Source: Gammaproteobacteria bacterium AqS3
GTDB taxonomy: Bacteria; Pseudomonadota; Gammaproteobacteria; MEIF01; AqS3
Direction: 5' to 3'
NCBI GenBank assembly: GCA_001750645.1
Contig: MEIF01000009.1
Coordinates: 1-59,811, forward strand
Length of the DNA stretch: 59,811 nt
Of the stretch, positions 15,262 to 31,500 are shown piece by piece; position 1 is the stretch's first letter, and the number at the start of each line of letters is the position of its first letter. The translations under genes and the position numbers were made by a program. Below the pieces are notes generated by a model that worked only from the letters and a program-made list of their open reading frames with translations, had not been told where the DNA came from and did not search any database.

Positions 15262-16616
15262 CAGAACGCCCCTGCCCGCTCGCGCTCGATATCCGCCTGG
15301 CGGCGCTTGCGCGCCCCGCTCCTCCTGTCCCGGCGGCCCGAGAGGCGGGCAACGCCGAAATGCCGGGCCGCACCGGACATGTCAAACGACAGCAGCTCGG
15401 CGCTTCCGAGCCGGAGCACGCGCTCCGGCCTGTGCGGTGCGATGCCCAGCGCGCTGATGATCTCGCCCGCAATGGCGCGCGCCAGCGGCGGGGGCACGGC
15501 ATTGCCGATCTGCCGGGCGCCGTGCCACTTGGTCACGTTGAAGCGGAACCAGTCCGGAAACCCGTGCAGGCGAGCCATCTCGCGCACTGTGATGCAGCGG
15601 GGGTGGCGGTAGTGAATGGGGCGCGGACTGGTGAAGGCGCCGCGGGCGCCATCCGTGCCGGCGCGCAGCGTATTGGAAACGCCATCCGGCGGCAGCTTGA
15701 AGAATCGGCTGATCGGCTCCGTTGTTCCGGCCTGCGTGTCACGGAAGCGGCGGCGCGAAATATCGGTGTGCACGGTGCGGGCGCTCGACGTGAGCTCGGC
15801 GGGGTTCCACTCGCGCGCGTAGCCGAAGCGCCAGGAATCGCTGGCGAGGCAGCGAAGCTGAGCCGTGTATGCGGAGGGTTTGCCGAATGCCTCCGTCCGA
15901 ACCGAGTCGCCGTCCAGCAGCGCCTCGAATTGCTCCGCATCGGGAAGGTCGTCCAGTGCATCCCGGCAGGTTGGGCCATCGGGCCAGTCCCCGACCGGCA
16001 GAGCGCCGACCCTCTGGCGAGCCTGCGGCAGGCTCGTCGTGGGTTCGGGATAGTCGGGCAGCGTTCCGCCCCTGCGCACACCGAGCAGAATCAGGCGTTC
16101 CCGATGCTGCGGGACACCATAGTTGCCCGCGTTGAGCACCCGCCAGGGCGCCCGCACCGCATAGCCCGCCCGGTCAAACTCCTCGACGATCTCATCGAGG
16201 AATGCCCGGTGTCTGCCGAGCGTCAGACCTTTGACGTTCTCGAACACGAAGGTTCGGGCGTCAAGCTCGGCGACGATGCGGGCGAACTCGCGAACCAGGC
16301 GATTGCGCGGATCATCCAGCGCGCGCTGCCCGATCAGCGAGAAACCCTGGCACGGAGCCCCGCCGAACACGCAGTCGACCGGGGCGCCGCCCACCCCCGA
16401 GGTATTCCGGATCATGTCGCCGGTCAGCCCCTCGACGGAGCGGGGGATGACCGCCGTGTCCGGGAAGTTGAACTGGTGGGCGGCACAGTGAACCGGGTCG
16501 ATCTCGACCGCAGCGCCGATGTCGAATCCGGCCTGCTCAAAGCCGAGGCTCAGCCCCCCGACACCCGCGAACAGGTCGACTCCGATCGGACGATTGGGCG
16601 GGGGCTGACGCTTCAT
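15261..16616 (-). CDS. DNA (cytosine-5-)-methyltransferase of a type II R-M system
   Basis: A 451-residue C5-cytosine methyltransferase. Motif I is DLFAGVGGLSLGFEQAG (residues 14-30), motif IV GGAPCQGFS with catalytic Cys89, motif VI FVFENVKGL, motif VIII QHRERL, and motifs IX-X near the end (TVREMARLHGFPD, QIGNAVPPPLARAIAGEI). The target-recognition region lies between about 200 and 330. ATG at 16616 is chosen because motif I begins 13 residues later, as usual. It is first in the operon with the endonuclease downstream; no separate controller (C) protein is seen. Confidence 0.92.
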   Translation of the reverse strand: MKRQPPPNRPIGVDLFAGVGGLSLGFEQAGFDIGAAVEIDPVHCAAHQFNFPDTAVIPRSVEGLTGDMIRNTSGVGGAPVDCVFGGAPCQGFSLIGQRALDDPRNRLVREFARIVAELDARTFVFENVKGLTLGRHRAFLDEIVEEFDRAGYAVRAPWRVLNAGNYGVPQHRERLILLGVRRGGTLPDYPEPTTSLPQARQRVGALPVGDWPDGPTCRDALDDLPDAEQFEALLDGDSVRTEAFGKPSAYTAQLRCLASDSWRFGYAREWNPAELTSSARTVHTDISRRRFRDTQAGTTEPISRFFKLPPDGVSNTLRAGTDGARGAFTSPRPIHYRHPRCITVREMARLHGFPDWFRFNVTKWHGARQIGNAVPPPLARAIAGEIISALGIAPHRPERVLRLGSAELLSFDMSGAARHFGVARLSGRRDRRSGARKRRQADIERERAGAF

Positions 16617-16751
16617 GCCGGCGATGCGGCGGAGGACGTGCCGCTGCACTTGACGGGGTCTGCACAGCGAGGCCGAAACAGCTCCGGCAGGCTGATGATG
16701 GATGCGGTTCGCCTCGGATTCGTCATCGTCCAGCCCTCGATTCCGCCGAGG

Positions 16752-16778
16752 ATTATAGATATCCAAAACTGGTCTCAA
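16752..16778 (-). promoter_or_regulatory. Promoter of the type II R-M operon
   Basis: On the minus strand TTGAGA (16773-16778) and exact TATAAT (16752-16757) are separated by 15 bases, 135 bases before the methyltransferase ATG. The spacing is slightly short. Confidence 0.5.
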
Positions 16779-17254
16779 GGCGCCGGTGGGAATGCGGATT
16801 CTGCCGCCAGTGCATCAAAAACCGAGCCGATGAAAATTTGCAAAGGGGGAGTTTTCCGACCCTGCACATTTGATTTTTTCATCCGATTATTCTTCTTGTT
16901 TTTTATTGGGAGCATACAAATACAGCCGCTTGAAACCCGGGCGATTTATTTAATATTTTGAATATAAATTGCAAATTCTCATGTATGTCTATTCCCCGGA
17001 AATAAATATTTTCTGAGAGTTTTTTCCCGGCGGGATTTGTTTTTCCGTCCGAGCCGGCCGCTTCAAAAGAGATTCATTTGGCGGGTCAATAAATTGCAGC
17101 GCCGCATTCGCTCGAGCAGCCGGGGGCTGTTCATCCCTAGACAAAAACGGCAAGGCCGCGCAGGTTTTTTGCGGCGGTGCAAAAGATCGCATCCAACCTG
17201 CACGGTCACTGAGGGTGTCCACACTGCTGACCGGTGATATACTCGCTGCGATAG
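16779..17254. other. AT-rich gene-free spacer with a partial tRNA copy
   Basis: Between the R-M promoter and the tRNA there is no credible coding frame. 16840-17010 is markedly AT-rich against its surroundings. 17025-17165 carries a decayed copy of the tRNA 5' half and its leader, listed separately. The composition shift next to an R-M system is consistent with acquired DNA. Confidence 0.6.
17099..17163 (-). pseudogene. Decayed duplicate of the tRNA 5' half plus its leader
   Basis: On the minus strand 17128-17099 reads AGCCCCCGG-like acceptor and D-arm sequence that follows the first 28 bases of the tRNA at 17328, with scattered changes. The leader is also copied: a 24-base stretch at 17139-17162 is identical to 17341-17364, an offset of 202 bases. 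The anticodon and T-arm of this copy are not recognisable. Confidence 0.6.
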
Positions 17255-17328
17255 TCCCCCGGGCAGGATTCAAACCTGCAACCTTTCCGTAGTCATTGGA
17301 ATGCTCTATTCGATTGAGCTACCGGGGG
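17255..17328 (-). tRNA. Atypical tRNA, apparent anticodon GAC (Val?)
   Basis: A 74-base cloverleaf on the minus strand: perfect 7-bp acceptor (CCCCCGG/CCGGGGG), 4-bp D stem (GCTC/GAGC), anticodon stem TTCCA/CGGAA with an A-C mismatch at its base, 5-base variable loop and perfect 5-bp T stem (GCAGG/CCTGC). The loop ATGACTA puts GAC at the anticodon, with U rather than a purine at position 37. A19 and U56 replace the usual G-C tertiary pair together, and A15-U48 replaces G-C, which argues for a maintained RNA. C1-G72 is unusual for Val. CCA is not encoded, unlike the tRNA-Gly in this window. Identity is therefore uncertain. Confidence 0.55.
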
Positions 17329-17446
17329 CTATCAGTTCCAAGACAAAAACGGCAAGGCCGCGCAAATAATATTTCCGGCAATGGCTGATGTCAAAGCCGC
17401 CGCTCAAACGACAAGCCGTCGTGTCATCCCCCCAAACCGCAAATGT

Positions 17447-18010
17447 TCACCCCCTCCCGAGTTTTTTTCCGGCGTGGCTTTCGTGGTGCTGCTCGAGGGC
17501 CTTCCAGAAATTCGCCTCGAAGCGTGTTCGGACCTCGTCGGCGGGGAGGTTGGTCAGCTCCCAGATGCCGGTGCTGTGCACCGCCCGATGCACGACCGGA
17601 TGGCTCCAGCTGCGATCCTCCGGGTCGTGCGCCCGGTGGCAGGCCTCGGCAAAGGCGTCGTCGATGTCGGGCGCCCCCGAGCCGATCATCAGGGCCCTCT
17701 GGCGCACCCGGTGGACGCTGGGGATGTACTCGCTCTCCCGGCAGAGCTGCACGGCGGCCTCGGTGATCCACTGCTCGGGAATGTCCCGCAGCAGAAACGC
17801 CCAGGCGCGCAGGGTGAACTTGCGCTTGTCGACGTCGCCCATGACCGATTTGAACTGGCCGAGATAGGCCGCCTCCAGCAGGTTGAAGACCGAGACAATG
17901 GCCAGCTTGAGCGGCTCGGGCAGCTGCGCATCGAGCTGCCGCGGCAGCGCCCCGCCGTCGCGGGAGATCAGCTCGACATCTCGATCAGTCGGAAACTTCG
18001 GGTCGCTCAC
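17447..18010 (-). CDS. Replication protein P-like putative helicase loader
   Basis: A 187-residue helical protein. The segment DKRKFTLRAWAFLLRDIPEQWITEAAVQLCRESEYIPSVHRVRQRA resembles the conserved part of lambda P-type replication proteins, which load the replicative helicase. GTG at 18010 overlaps the stop of the DnaT-repeat gene (GTGA), so the two are made together. Pairing with DnaT supports a role in primosome assembly or replication restart. The similarity is moderate and the assignment partly contextual. Confidence 0.6.
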   Translation of the reverse strand: MSDPKFPTDRDVELISRDGGALPRQLDAQLPEPLKLAIVSVFNLLEAAYLGQFKSVMGDVDKRKFTLRAWAFLLRDIPEQWITEAAVQLCRESEYIPSVHRVRQRALMIGSGAPDIDDAFAEACHRAHDPEDRSWSHPVVHRAVHSTGIWELTNLPADEVRTRFEANFWKALEQHHESHAGKKLGRG

Positions 18011-19020
18011 CAGTCGGTGTCCAGAAAGCGCTCGGCAAAGGGCTCGTCGCGCAGCTGCCTGCGCCCGCCCTCGGCGCGCTGCCCCCAGCAGCGCTGCACC
18101 CAGCGAAAGAACACCGTGTCCCAGCTGGCGTGGGCGGCGCCGCTGTCGCACCAGAACAGGCGGAATTCGTCGAGCAGGCCGAGGGCAAATTTCAGGTCGA
18201 TGCCGCGCCCGCCGACAATCTGTATGCAGTCGGGGCTGGGCTGCCAGTCGGACGACATCGGCACGCGCCCGCCGCCCCGCCTCAGCACGGCGAGCATTTC
18301 GCCCCAGCGGTCGCAGACGCGCCGGTAAAAGCGGGTGTTCCAGTCGGATGCGCTGATGTGCTGCTCGCCCCAGTAGATGCGAAAGCCCGGCAGCTCGGAC
18401 TCGATGAAGTCGGCGTCGACGCCGCGCTCGAGCAGCTGTCGCTTGGTGTTCTCATCGGGCTGCCAGTCGGCGGCCATGGGCTTTCTGACGCGCTCGCGCG
18501 CCTCGTCGGTCTGGCGCCTGCGCCAGCGCTTCCACATCCAGTGCTCGCAGGTCTTGCCCCAGCGCACCGCCGAGCGGGGCTCGCCGCTGAAATGCTCGCT
18601 GACAAATTCGTCCAGCCAGCGGTCAAAGCACTCCGCCGGCACCCCCAGGCTGGCCAGGTATTCGCGCGTCTGATCGGGCGGGCGCCAGCCGAGGTGCATC
18701 TCGACGGGGGCGAGCGGGTCGATCGGCGCCGCCGGCGCCGGGATCGCATCGACCGGGGGGCGCTCATCTGCGCGCTCCCCGAGCATCCGGTAGCTGCACA
18801 GCCCGCCTGCGGGATGCTCGAAGCGGATCAGCCGCAGCCGCCGCAGCCGCCCCAGCAGGGTGTCGAGCTGCCGCCTGTCCCACCACGGCGTCAGCTCGCC
18901 CAGTGCGATCTGGGCGCCGTCTTCGGGGTAGGCGATCTGACTCAGCAGGGCGTGCAGTACCGCCTCCTCCAAGCCGATGCGCCCCGCCAGTTCCAGGTCG
19001 AGCTGCAGTGCGCTAGGCAC
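18007..19020 (-). CDS. Primosomal protein with three tandem DnaT domains
   Basis: A 337-residue protein. Residues about 1-80 form a winged-helix-like N-terminal domain (LLSQIAYPEDGAQIALGEL, WWDRRQLDTLLGRLRRLRLI). Three copies of the DnaT C-terminal module follow, at about 112-167, 185-243 and 257-314, each with W-x-P at the start and a final (F/W)-x-x-x-V/W-x-x-x-W helix: WRPPDQTREYLASLGV, WQPDENTKRQLLERGV and WQPSPDCIQIVGGRGI. E. coli DnaT has one such module, which binds ssDNA and hands DnaB/DnaC onto forks. GTG at 19020 overlaps the end of the DAHP synthase gene. The neighbour is a P-like putative loader. Confidence 0.75.
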   Translation of the reverse strand: MPSALQLDLELAGRIGLEEAVLHALLSQIAYPEDGAQIALGELTPWWDRRQLDTLLGRLRRLRLIRFEHPAGGLCSYRMLGERADERPPVDAIPAPAAPIDPLAPVEMHLGWRPPDQTREYLASLGVPAECFDRWLDEFVSEHFSGEPRSAVRWGKTCEHWMWKRWRRRQTDEARERVRKPMAADWQPDENTKRQLLERGVDADFIESELPGFRIYWGEQHISASDWNTRFYRRVCDRWGEMLAVLRRGGGRVPMSSDWQPSPDCIQIVGGRGIDLKFALGLLDEFRLFWCDSGAAHASWDTVFFRWVQRCWGQRAEGGRRQLRDEPFAERFLDTDW

Positions 19021-20080
19021 GGTGCTCCAGTCGCCCAGCTGCCGCCCGGTTGAGTTCCCTCAGACAGACCTCGGTGTCCTCCCAGTGAATGCAGGCATCG
19101 GTGATGCTCTGCCCGTAGCGCAGCGCGCCGGGGTCGTCGCCGAGCGACTGATTGCCCTCGACGAGGTTGCTCTCGATCATGACCCCGGCGATGTCGTCGC
19201 CGCCGGCGGCGATCTGCTTGCACAGGTCGGCGCAGACCTGCAGCTGGCGCTTGTGCTGCTTGAGCGAGTTGCCGTGGCTCATGTCGACCAGCAGGCGCTG
19301 ATCCAGCCCGGCGCGCCGCAGCTGCTCGGTGCAGTCGGCGATGTGCTCGGTCGAATAGTTCGGGCCGGAGGCCCCGCCGCGCAGGATGATGTGGGTGTCG
19401 GGATTGCCCCTGGAGGTGAAGATCGCCGCACCGCCGTTGCTCTGAATGCCCAGAAAGGCGTGCCGGGCGGCGGCCGAGCGCATGGCGTCGACCGCGATTC
19501 CGATGCGCCCGTCGGTGCCGTTCTTGAACCCGACCGGGCAGGACAGCCCCGAGACCAGCTCCCGGTGGACCTGGCTCTCGGTGGTGCGCGCCCCGATCGC
19601 CCCCCAGCTGATGACGTCCATCAGGTACTGCGGCGTGATGGGCTCGAGAAACTCGGTGCCGGCCGGCAGCCCGAGCGCCGCGATGTCCAGCAGCAGCTGG
19701 CGCGCCAGCCCGAGCCCCTGGTTGATCTCAAACGACCCGTTCAGGCCGGGGTCGTTGATCAGCCCCTTCCAGCCGACCGTGGTGCGCGGCTTCTCAAAGT
19801 AGACGCGCATGACGATGAGCAGGTTTTCGGCGTCGGGCGAGCGGGCAAAGCCGGCCAGCCGCTCGGCGTACTCGACCGCCGCCGCCGGATCGTGCACCGA
19901 GCAGGGGCCGACCACCACAAGCAGCCGGGCATCCCGCCGGTGCAGGATGTCGGCGATCTCTGCGCGCGCCCGCTGCGTCAGATCGGCCACCGCCTCGCTG
20001 GAGGGGTGGCTCGCCATCAGCTCGTCGGGGGAGACGAGCTGGTGCGTTCCGGCGATGCGCAGGTCTGCGGTTGAGTTCAT
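19013..20080 (-). CDS. 3-deoxy-7-phosphoheptulonate (DAHP) synthase, class I
   Basis: First enzyme of the shikimate pathway: phosphoenolpyruvate plus erythrose 4-phosphate to DAHP. The 355-residue protein matches AroF/G/H-type enzymes: VVVGPCSVHDPAAAVEYAERL, YFEKPRTTVGWKGLINDP, GTEFLEPITPQY, SWGAIGARTTESQVHRELVSGLSCPVGFKNGTDG and LVDMSHGNSLK. Which feedback type (Tyr, Phe or Trp) it is cannot be told reliably. ATG at 20080 is used because the family starts shortly before LVSPDEL. A -10 element lies 32 bases upstream. Confidence 0.92.
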   Translation of the reverse strand: MNSTADLRIAGTHQLVSPDELMASHPSSEAVADLTQRARAEIADILHRRDARLLVVVGPCSVHDPAAAVEYAERLAGFARSPDAENLLIVMRVYFEKPRTTVGWKGLINDPGLNGSFEINQGLGLARQLLLDIAALGLPAGTEFLEPITPQYLMDVISWGAIGARTTESQVHRELVSGLSCPVGFKNGTDGRIGIAVDAMRSAAARHAFLGIQSNGGAAIFTSRGNPDTHIILRGGASGPNYSTEHIADCTEQLRRAGLDQRLLVDMSHGNSLKQHKRQLQVCADLCKQIAAGGDDIAGVMIESNLVEGNQSLGDDPGALRYGQSITDACIHWEDTEVCLRELNRAAAGRLEHRA

Positions 20081-20111
20081 CGCCGCACCGCCCGAGTGCC
20101 GAGGGGGCGGC

Positions 20112-20117
20112 ATTTTA
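20112..20117 (-). promoter_or_regulatory. -10 element upstream of the DAHP synthase gene
   Basis: TAAAAT on the minus strand, in TGGCTAAAATG, just before the gene start at 20080. Confidence 0.4.
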
Positions 20118-20150
20118 GCCAACGCATATTTTCGGCCTGATGCTGCACCG

Positions 20151-27084
<6,934 letters not shown>

Positions 27085-27106
27085 GGGTTGAACGTGACCC
27101 GGTGGG

Positions 27107-27520
27107 CTATGCCGGGTTGCGTGCGAAGGTCGGTATCCCCTCGGGGACCTTGGCACAGGCAATGCGGGTTTCCGTGAACAGCTCCATCTGCGGCTCGACC
27201 CAGTTGGCGTCGTCCAGCGAGCCCGCCTTGATGTAGACCACGCCGGGGCTGACATCGACCCGGGAGAGAAGCGGCGAGCCGCACTCCCGGCAGAAACCGC
27301 GGGAGACATTGCCGCCGGAGTCGCCGGTGGAGATGTGATAGCCGAGCTCGCCCGTGATCGTGAAGGTGTCGTCTTCGGGGACGCCGATGATGGTGGCAAA
27401 GGCCGCCCCGGTCGAGCGCTTGCAGTCGGGGCAGTGGCAGTTGGCCACGAAGGCGGGTTCGGCAGTGGATTGATATCTGATATGGCCGCAGAGGCAGCCG
27501 CCCTGGATTTTTGCGCTCAT
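27107..27520 (-). CDS. GFA-family zinc-binding protein
   Basis: A 137-residue member of the GFA (glutathione-dependent formaldehyde-activating-like) fold family. Zinc-ligand cysteines are visible in GGCLCGHIRY, NCHCPDCKRSTG and FCRECGSPLLS. Most members have no proven substrate and formaldehyde activation should not be assumed. ATG at 27520 is preferred over the in-frame ATG at 27541 because GGAGG sits at the right distance before it. Its stop is 22 bases ahead of the gltB start. Confidence 0.82.
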   Translation of the reverse strand: MSAKIQGGCLCGHIRYQSTAEPAFVANCHCPDCKRSTGAAFATIIGVPEDDTFTITGELGYHISTGDSGGNVSRGFCRECGSPLLSRVDVSPGVVYIKAGSLDDANWVEPQMELFTETRIACAKVPEGIPTFARNPA

Positions 27521-27565
27521 TGCAGTGTCCTCCGCCCGCATCCGGCGGGGTCGGCAGGGCTGCGG

Positions 27566-27574
27566 ATATTAGCA
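27566..27574 (-). promoter_or_regulatory. Extended -10 promoter for the GFA-family gene
   Basis: TGCTAATAT on the minus strand, 46 bases before the gene start; identical to the element ahead of the Sel1-repeat gene. Confidence 0.45.
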
Positions 27575-27593
27575 CAGCAGCCAGGCGCCCGAC

Positions 27594-27682
27594 AGCCCGC
27601 AAATCGGGCTTTGACGGGGGCGCAGGGGGGTGCAAAGCCCGGTTTTTCAGGGCTTGCGGGGCGCCCCCGGAAGGGGGTTTTT
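27594..27682 (+). ncRNA. Structured intergenic element ending in a terminator, candidate small RNA
   Basis: Three consecutive hairpins on the plus strand: AGCCCG-CAAAT-CGGGCT (27594-27610), GCAAAGCCC paired with GGGCTTGC (27632-27657), and CCCCC-GGAA-GGGGG followed by TTTTT (27664-27682), which is a good intrinsic terminator. No plus-strand gene lies upstream; the GFA gene runs the other way. Either a short RNA starts near 27550-27590 or this is a barrier to antisense transcription. No known RNA family recognised. Confidence 0.4.
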
Positions 27683-27720
27683 GCCGCCGGAACAGCGGCC
27701 TGGGACTGCGGTGCCGTCCC

Positions 27721-27726
27721 TATAAT
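27721..27726 (+). promoter_or_regulatory. -10 element upstream of the SDR gene
   Basis: Exact TATAAT, 28 bases before the ATG at 27755, directly after the terminator-like hairpin. The -35 region is weak. Confidence 0.5.
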
Positions 27727-27754
27727 CAGCCCCGCCGACGAGCGTGAGCGAACC

Positions 27755-28555
27755 ATGGCCGCACCGGATATCCCCTCCCTCTACTCGCTGCAGGGTCGCA
27801 GCGCACTCATCACCGGGGCCTCCAGCGGGATCGGCTCGCGCGCCGCCGAAGTCATGGCCGCCGCCGGCGCCAGGGTCTACGCCGCCGCCCGCCGAACCGA
27901 CCGCCTGCGGGCGCTCGCCGAGCGCATCGGGGATGCCGGCGGGGTGTGCCGCCCCATCGAGATGGACGTGACCTCTGCCGAGAGTGTCGACGCCGGACTG
28001 GCCGCCCTCGCCGGGGACGGCGTCGCCGCCCCCGACATCGTCCTCAACAACGCCGGCATCGGCGACCCGGACTACTTCGCCAGCATCGACGAACCCCGCT
28101 GGGGGCAGATGATCGAGACCAACCTGACCGGCGCCTGGCGCATCGCCCACCGCTGCGTCCAGGTCATGCAGCGGGCGCACGAGGCCGACCCCGAGCGCGA
28201 TTTCAGCATCATCAACACCGCCTCGATTCTCGGCCTGCGCCCCGGCATGGGGCAGTCCAGCTACGCCGTCGCCAAGGCCGGGCTGGTGCAGCTGACCCGA
28301 TCGATGGCCCTCGAGCTGGCGCGCTGGGGCATCCGCGTCAACGCCCTCGCCCCGGGCTACATCCGCACCGAGATCAACGAGGAGTTCCTCGACAGCTCGG
28401 CCTCGGACCAGCTGATCAGGCGCGTGCCGATGCGCCGCCATGCCGAGGTCAGCGAACTCGACGGCCCCCTGCTGCTGCTGGCCGGCCCGGGATCATCCTT
28501 CATGACCGGGGCGGTCATCGCAGTCGACGGCGGGCATTTGGTCAGCAGTTTGTAG
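27755..28555 (+). CDS. Short-chain dehydrogenase/reductase
   Basis: A 266-residue classical SDR. Cofactor motif ITGASSGIGSRAAEVMA, LNNAG motif (VLNNAGIGDPD), catalytic Ser in INTASILG, and catalytic Tyr-x3-Lys in SSYAVAKAGL. The C-terminal PGYIRTEINEEF and FMTGAVIAVDGGHLVS blocks are intact. The substrate cannot be inferred. It is followed after eight bases by the large helicase gene, with which it may be co-transcribed. Confidence 0.87.
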   Translation: MAAPDIPSLYSLQGRSALITGASSGIGSRAAEVMAAAGARVYAAARRTDRLRALAERIGDAGGVCRPIEMDVTSAESVDAGLAALAGDGVAAPDIVLNNAGIGDPDYFASIDEPRWGQMIETNLTGAWRIAHRCVQVMQRAHEADPERDFSIINTASILGLRPGMGQSSYAVAKAGLVQLTRSMALELARWGIRVNALAPGYIRTEINEEFLDSSASDQLIRRVPMRRHAEVSELDGPLLLLAGPGSSFMTGAVIAVDGGHLVSSL

Positions 28556-28563
28556 CCGCCCGC

Positions 28564-31500
28564 ATGAACGGGGAGGCGGCGCACGAAGACCTCAACGCCC
28601 TGCTGGAGGGCGCCCGCAGGCATCTGGTCAACACCGGGACGCGCAACCCCCTGGTGCATTTCAACCTGCAGCGGCGCCGGCTCAACTCGCTCGAGGTCAT
28701 CAACGAGCGCTCCGAGGATCTCTACGAGATTCTGCACCGCAAGGAAAAGCCCATGCTCTTCAAGGCCATGGGGGGCGACCAGGACGCCGACCCCGATGAA
28801 GTGTCGCTGGAGGGGCGGGGCGAGGCCTTTGACGAGTCGCGCTACACCGACAGCCACATCGAAACCCCGCTGGGGCCGGAGGGGCTGCAGAAGTCCCTGC
28901 TGAGGCTGGCGCGGGAAGCGCGCACCGCCGAGGAGGAGCAGGGCATCAACATCCTCTACCTCGCCCTCGGCTTCCTGACCTGGTACGAGGACGCCAATTC
29001 CAGCGTCGAGCGCACCGCCCCGCTGGTGCTGCTGCCGGTCGAGCTGGACCGCAAGGCGCGGGGCAACAAGTTTCGCCTGCGCGCCCGCCTCGACGACCTG
29101 TCGACCAACCTGTCGCTGCGCGAGCGGCTCTCGGAGATGAGCGTCAGTCTGCCCGCCATCGAGGACGGCGGGGACTTCTCCCCCGAAGCCTACTTTGATG
29201 AAGTCCGAGAGGCCGTGGAATCGAAGTCCCGCTGGAGCGTGTCGGACGACACCATCCGGCTGGGATTTTTCTCCTTCGCCAAGCTGCTGATGCTGAACGA
29301 CCTCAAGCCGGAGAACTGGCCGGACGGCGAGATGCCCGACAACCCGCTGCTGCAGACCCTGCTGACCGGCGGCGCCCCGGAGGAGCCCCCGCCGGCGCTG
29401 TTCGCCAGCCCCGACGACCGGCTTGATGCGCTGCTCGACCCCGCCGACATCATTCAGGTCGTCGATGCCGACGCCTCGCAGACCAAGGTCATCGAGGAGG
29501 TGCGCCAGGGCTCCAACCTGGTGGTGCAGGGCCCGCCCGGAACCGGCAAGTCGCAGACCATCACCAACCTGATCGCCGCCGCCGTGCACGACGGCAAAAC
29601 CGTGCTCTTCATGGCCGAGAAGATGGCCGCCCTCAAGGTCGTGCAGAACCGCCTGGAGCGCTGCGGCCTGGGCGAGGCCGTCCTCGAGCTGCACTCCAAC
29701 AAGGCCAACAAAAAGGACTTCTTCGGCTCGCTTCGGCGGACACTGACCGCCGCCGCCCGCAGCCTGGAGGCGCCGGCCGACACCATCGACGAGCTGCGCA
29801 AGGTGCGCGACGCCCTCAACGCCCACAGCAACGCCCTGCACGAACCCGTCCCCGGGTGCCATTACGCGGCCTACGAACCGCTGACCGAGCTGATGCAGCT
29901 GCTGCAGAGCGGCGCCCGGCCCCCCGCGATCGACCAGACCGGCCTGGAACACCTGACCCGCGATCAAGTCCGGATGACCCTGGCCGCCATCGACCGCTAT
30001 GTCGACGCCGTCCGGCGCTTCGGCCCCCGACCCGAACACCCCTACTTCGGCTGCCGGCAGCTCAGCCTGCAGCCCACCGATCTGAACCGGCTGAGCGGGG
30101 CGCTCAAGACCGCACAGGATGCGATCCGGCAGCTGCGGGAGACACTGAACGACGCCGAGAGCGGCATCGACGAGTGCGAGACGCCCGGCACGCTGGGTGC
30201 GGCCGAGCGGCGCACCGAGGCTCTGACGCTTCTGAACAGCCCCCCGGTGCAGATCGAACAGTGGCTCGAGACCGTCTGCACCCACGCCGGCGAGCCGCGC
30301 TTCGTCGAGGCCATTGAGATTGCGCAGGCTTGGTGCATCCAGCGCGAGGCGCTGCTCGAGTGGTGCATTGACGGGGCCTGGGCCGAGCCGCTGACGGGTG
30401 TGCGCACGGCTCTGGCGCGCGGAGTTGAATCCTTCTGGGCGCGCCTGCTGAGCGGCGAGTGCCGCCGCGCCCGCCGGACGCTGACCGGGCTGATGCGCTC
30501 TGCGGAACAGCTCTCCCCCGCCGAGCAGCTGGAGCGCGTCGACGCCCTGATCGCCGGGCGCGGCGCCGAGAAAACCTTCGAGGACGAGGCCGGCTATCTG
30601 CGGCAGGTGCTGGGCGGCGGCTGGCGCGGCACCTCCACCCCCTTCGCCGCCATCACCGAAGTGCTGCACTGGTATGTCCAGCTGGCCAGCTGGGATGTGA
30701 GCGCCCCGACCGAGGCGCTGCTGTCGCTGGCGGCCTCCGGCATCCCGGAAGAGCACCTGCGGACGCTGCGCTCCCGCACAGCCGATGCGCGGGCCGGGCT
30801 GGAAGACGTCCTGCGTCCGCTGGAGTGGTCGGGGCTGAACGAGGGTGCGCTTGAGCAAGCGCCGCTCGCGGAAATGCTCGCCAGGGTGGGGGCGATGGAG
30901 GGGCGCTATCCCGAGTGGACCCAGCTGGAACGCGGGGCGCACGCACTGGGCGAGCAGGGTCAGGGCGAGCTGCTCGGGCGCATCGACGCCGGCGAACTGG
31001 AGCTCGATCAGGTGCAGACCGAGTTCCGCTACGCCCTCGCCGAGGCGCGCTGGAACCACGCGCTGAGGCAGATCCCGCAGCTGCTGGAGCTGGCCGACAT
31101 CGACCGGCACCAGTTGGTCAGGCAGTTTCAGCAGCTCGGCGAGCGGTTCTTCAGCGACACCCAGGCGCGCGTCCTCAATAAGCACCTTGAACAGGTGCCC
31201 ACCGGCGATGCCGGGCAGATGGGGCTGCTGCGGGGCGAAATGGCCCGCAAGCGGGGACACAAGCCGGTGCGCCGCCTGATCCGGGAGGCCGGCGAGATGA
31301 TCCAGCGCCTCAAGCCGGTGTTCATGATGAGCCCGATTTCGATCGCGCAGTTTCTGCCGCGCGGCACCCTGACCTTTGACCTGCTGGTCATCGACGAGGC
31401 CAGCCAGGTCCGCCCCGCTGATGCATTGGGCGCCATCATCAGAGCCAGGCAGATTGTCGTAGTGGGCGATCAGAAGCAACTGCCGCCGACCTCGTTCTTT

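Noticed and set aside
17139-17364. attL/attR pair of an integrated element at a tRNA
   Set aside because: The repeats are only about 200 bases apart, include the tRNA 5' rather than 3' end, and no integrase is present; tandem duplication with decay is simpler.
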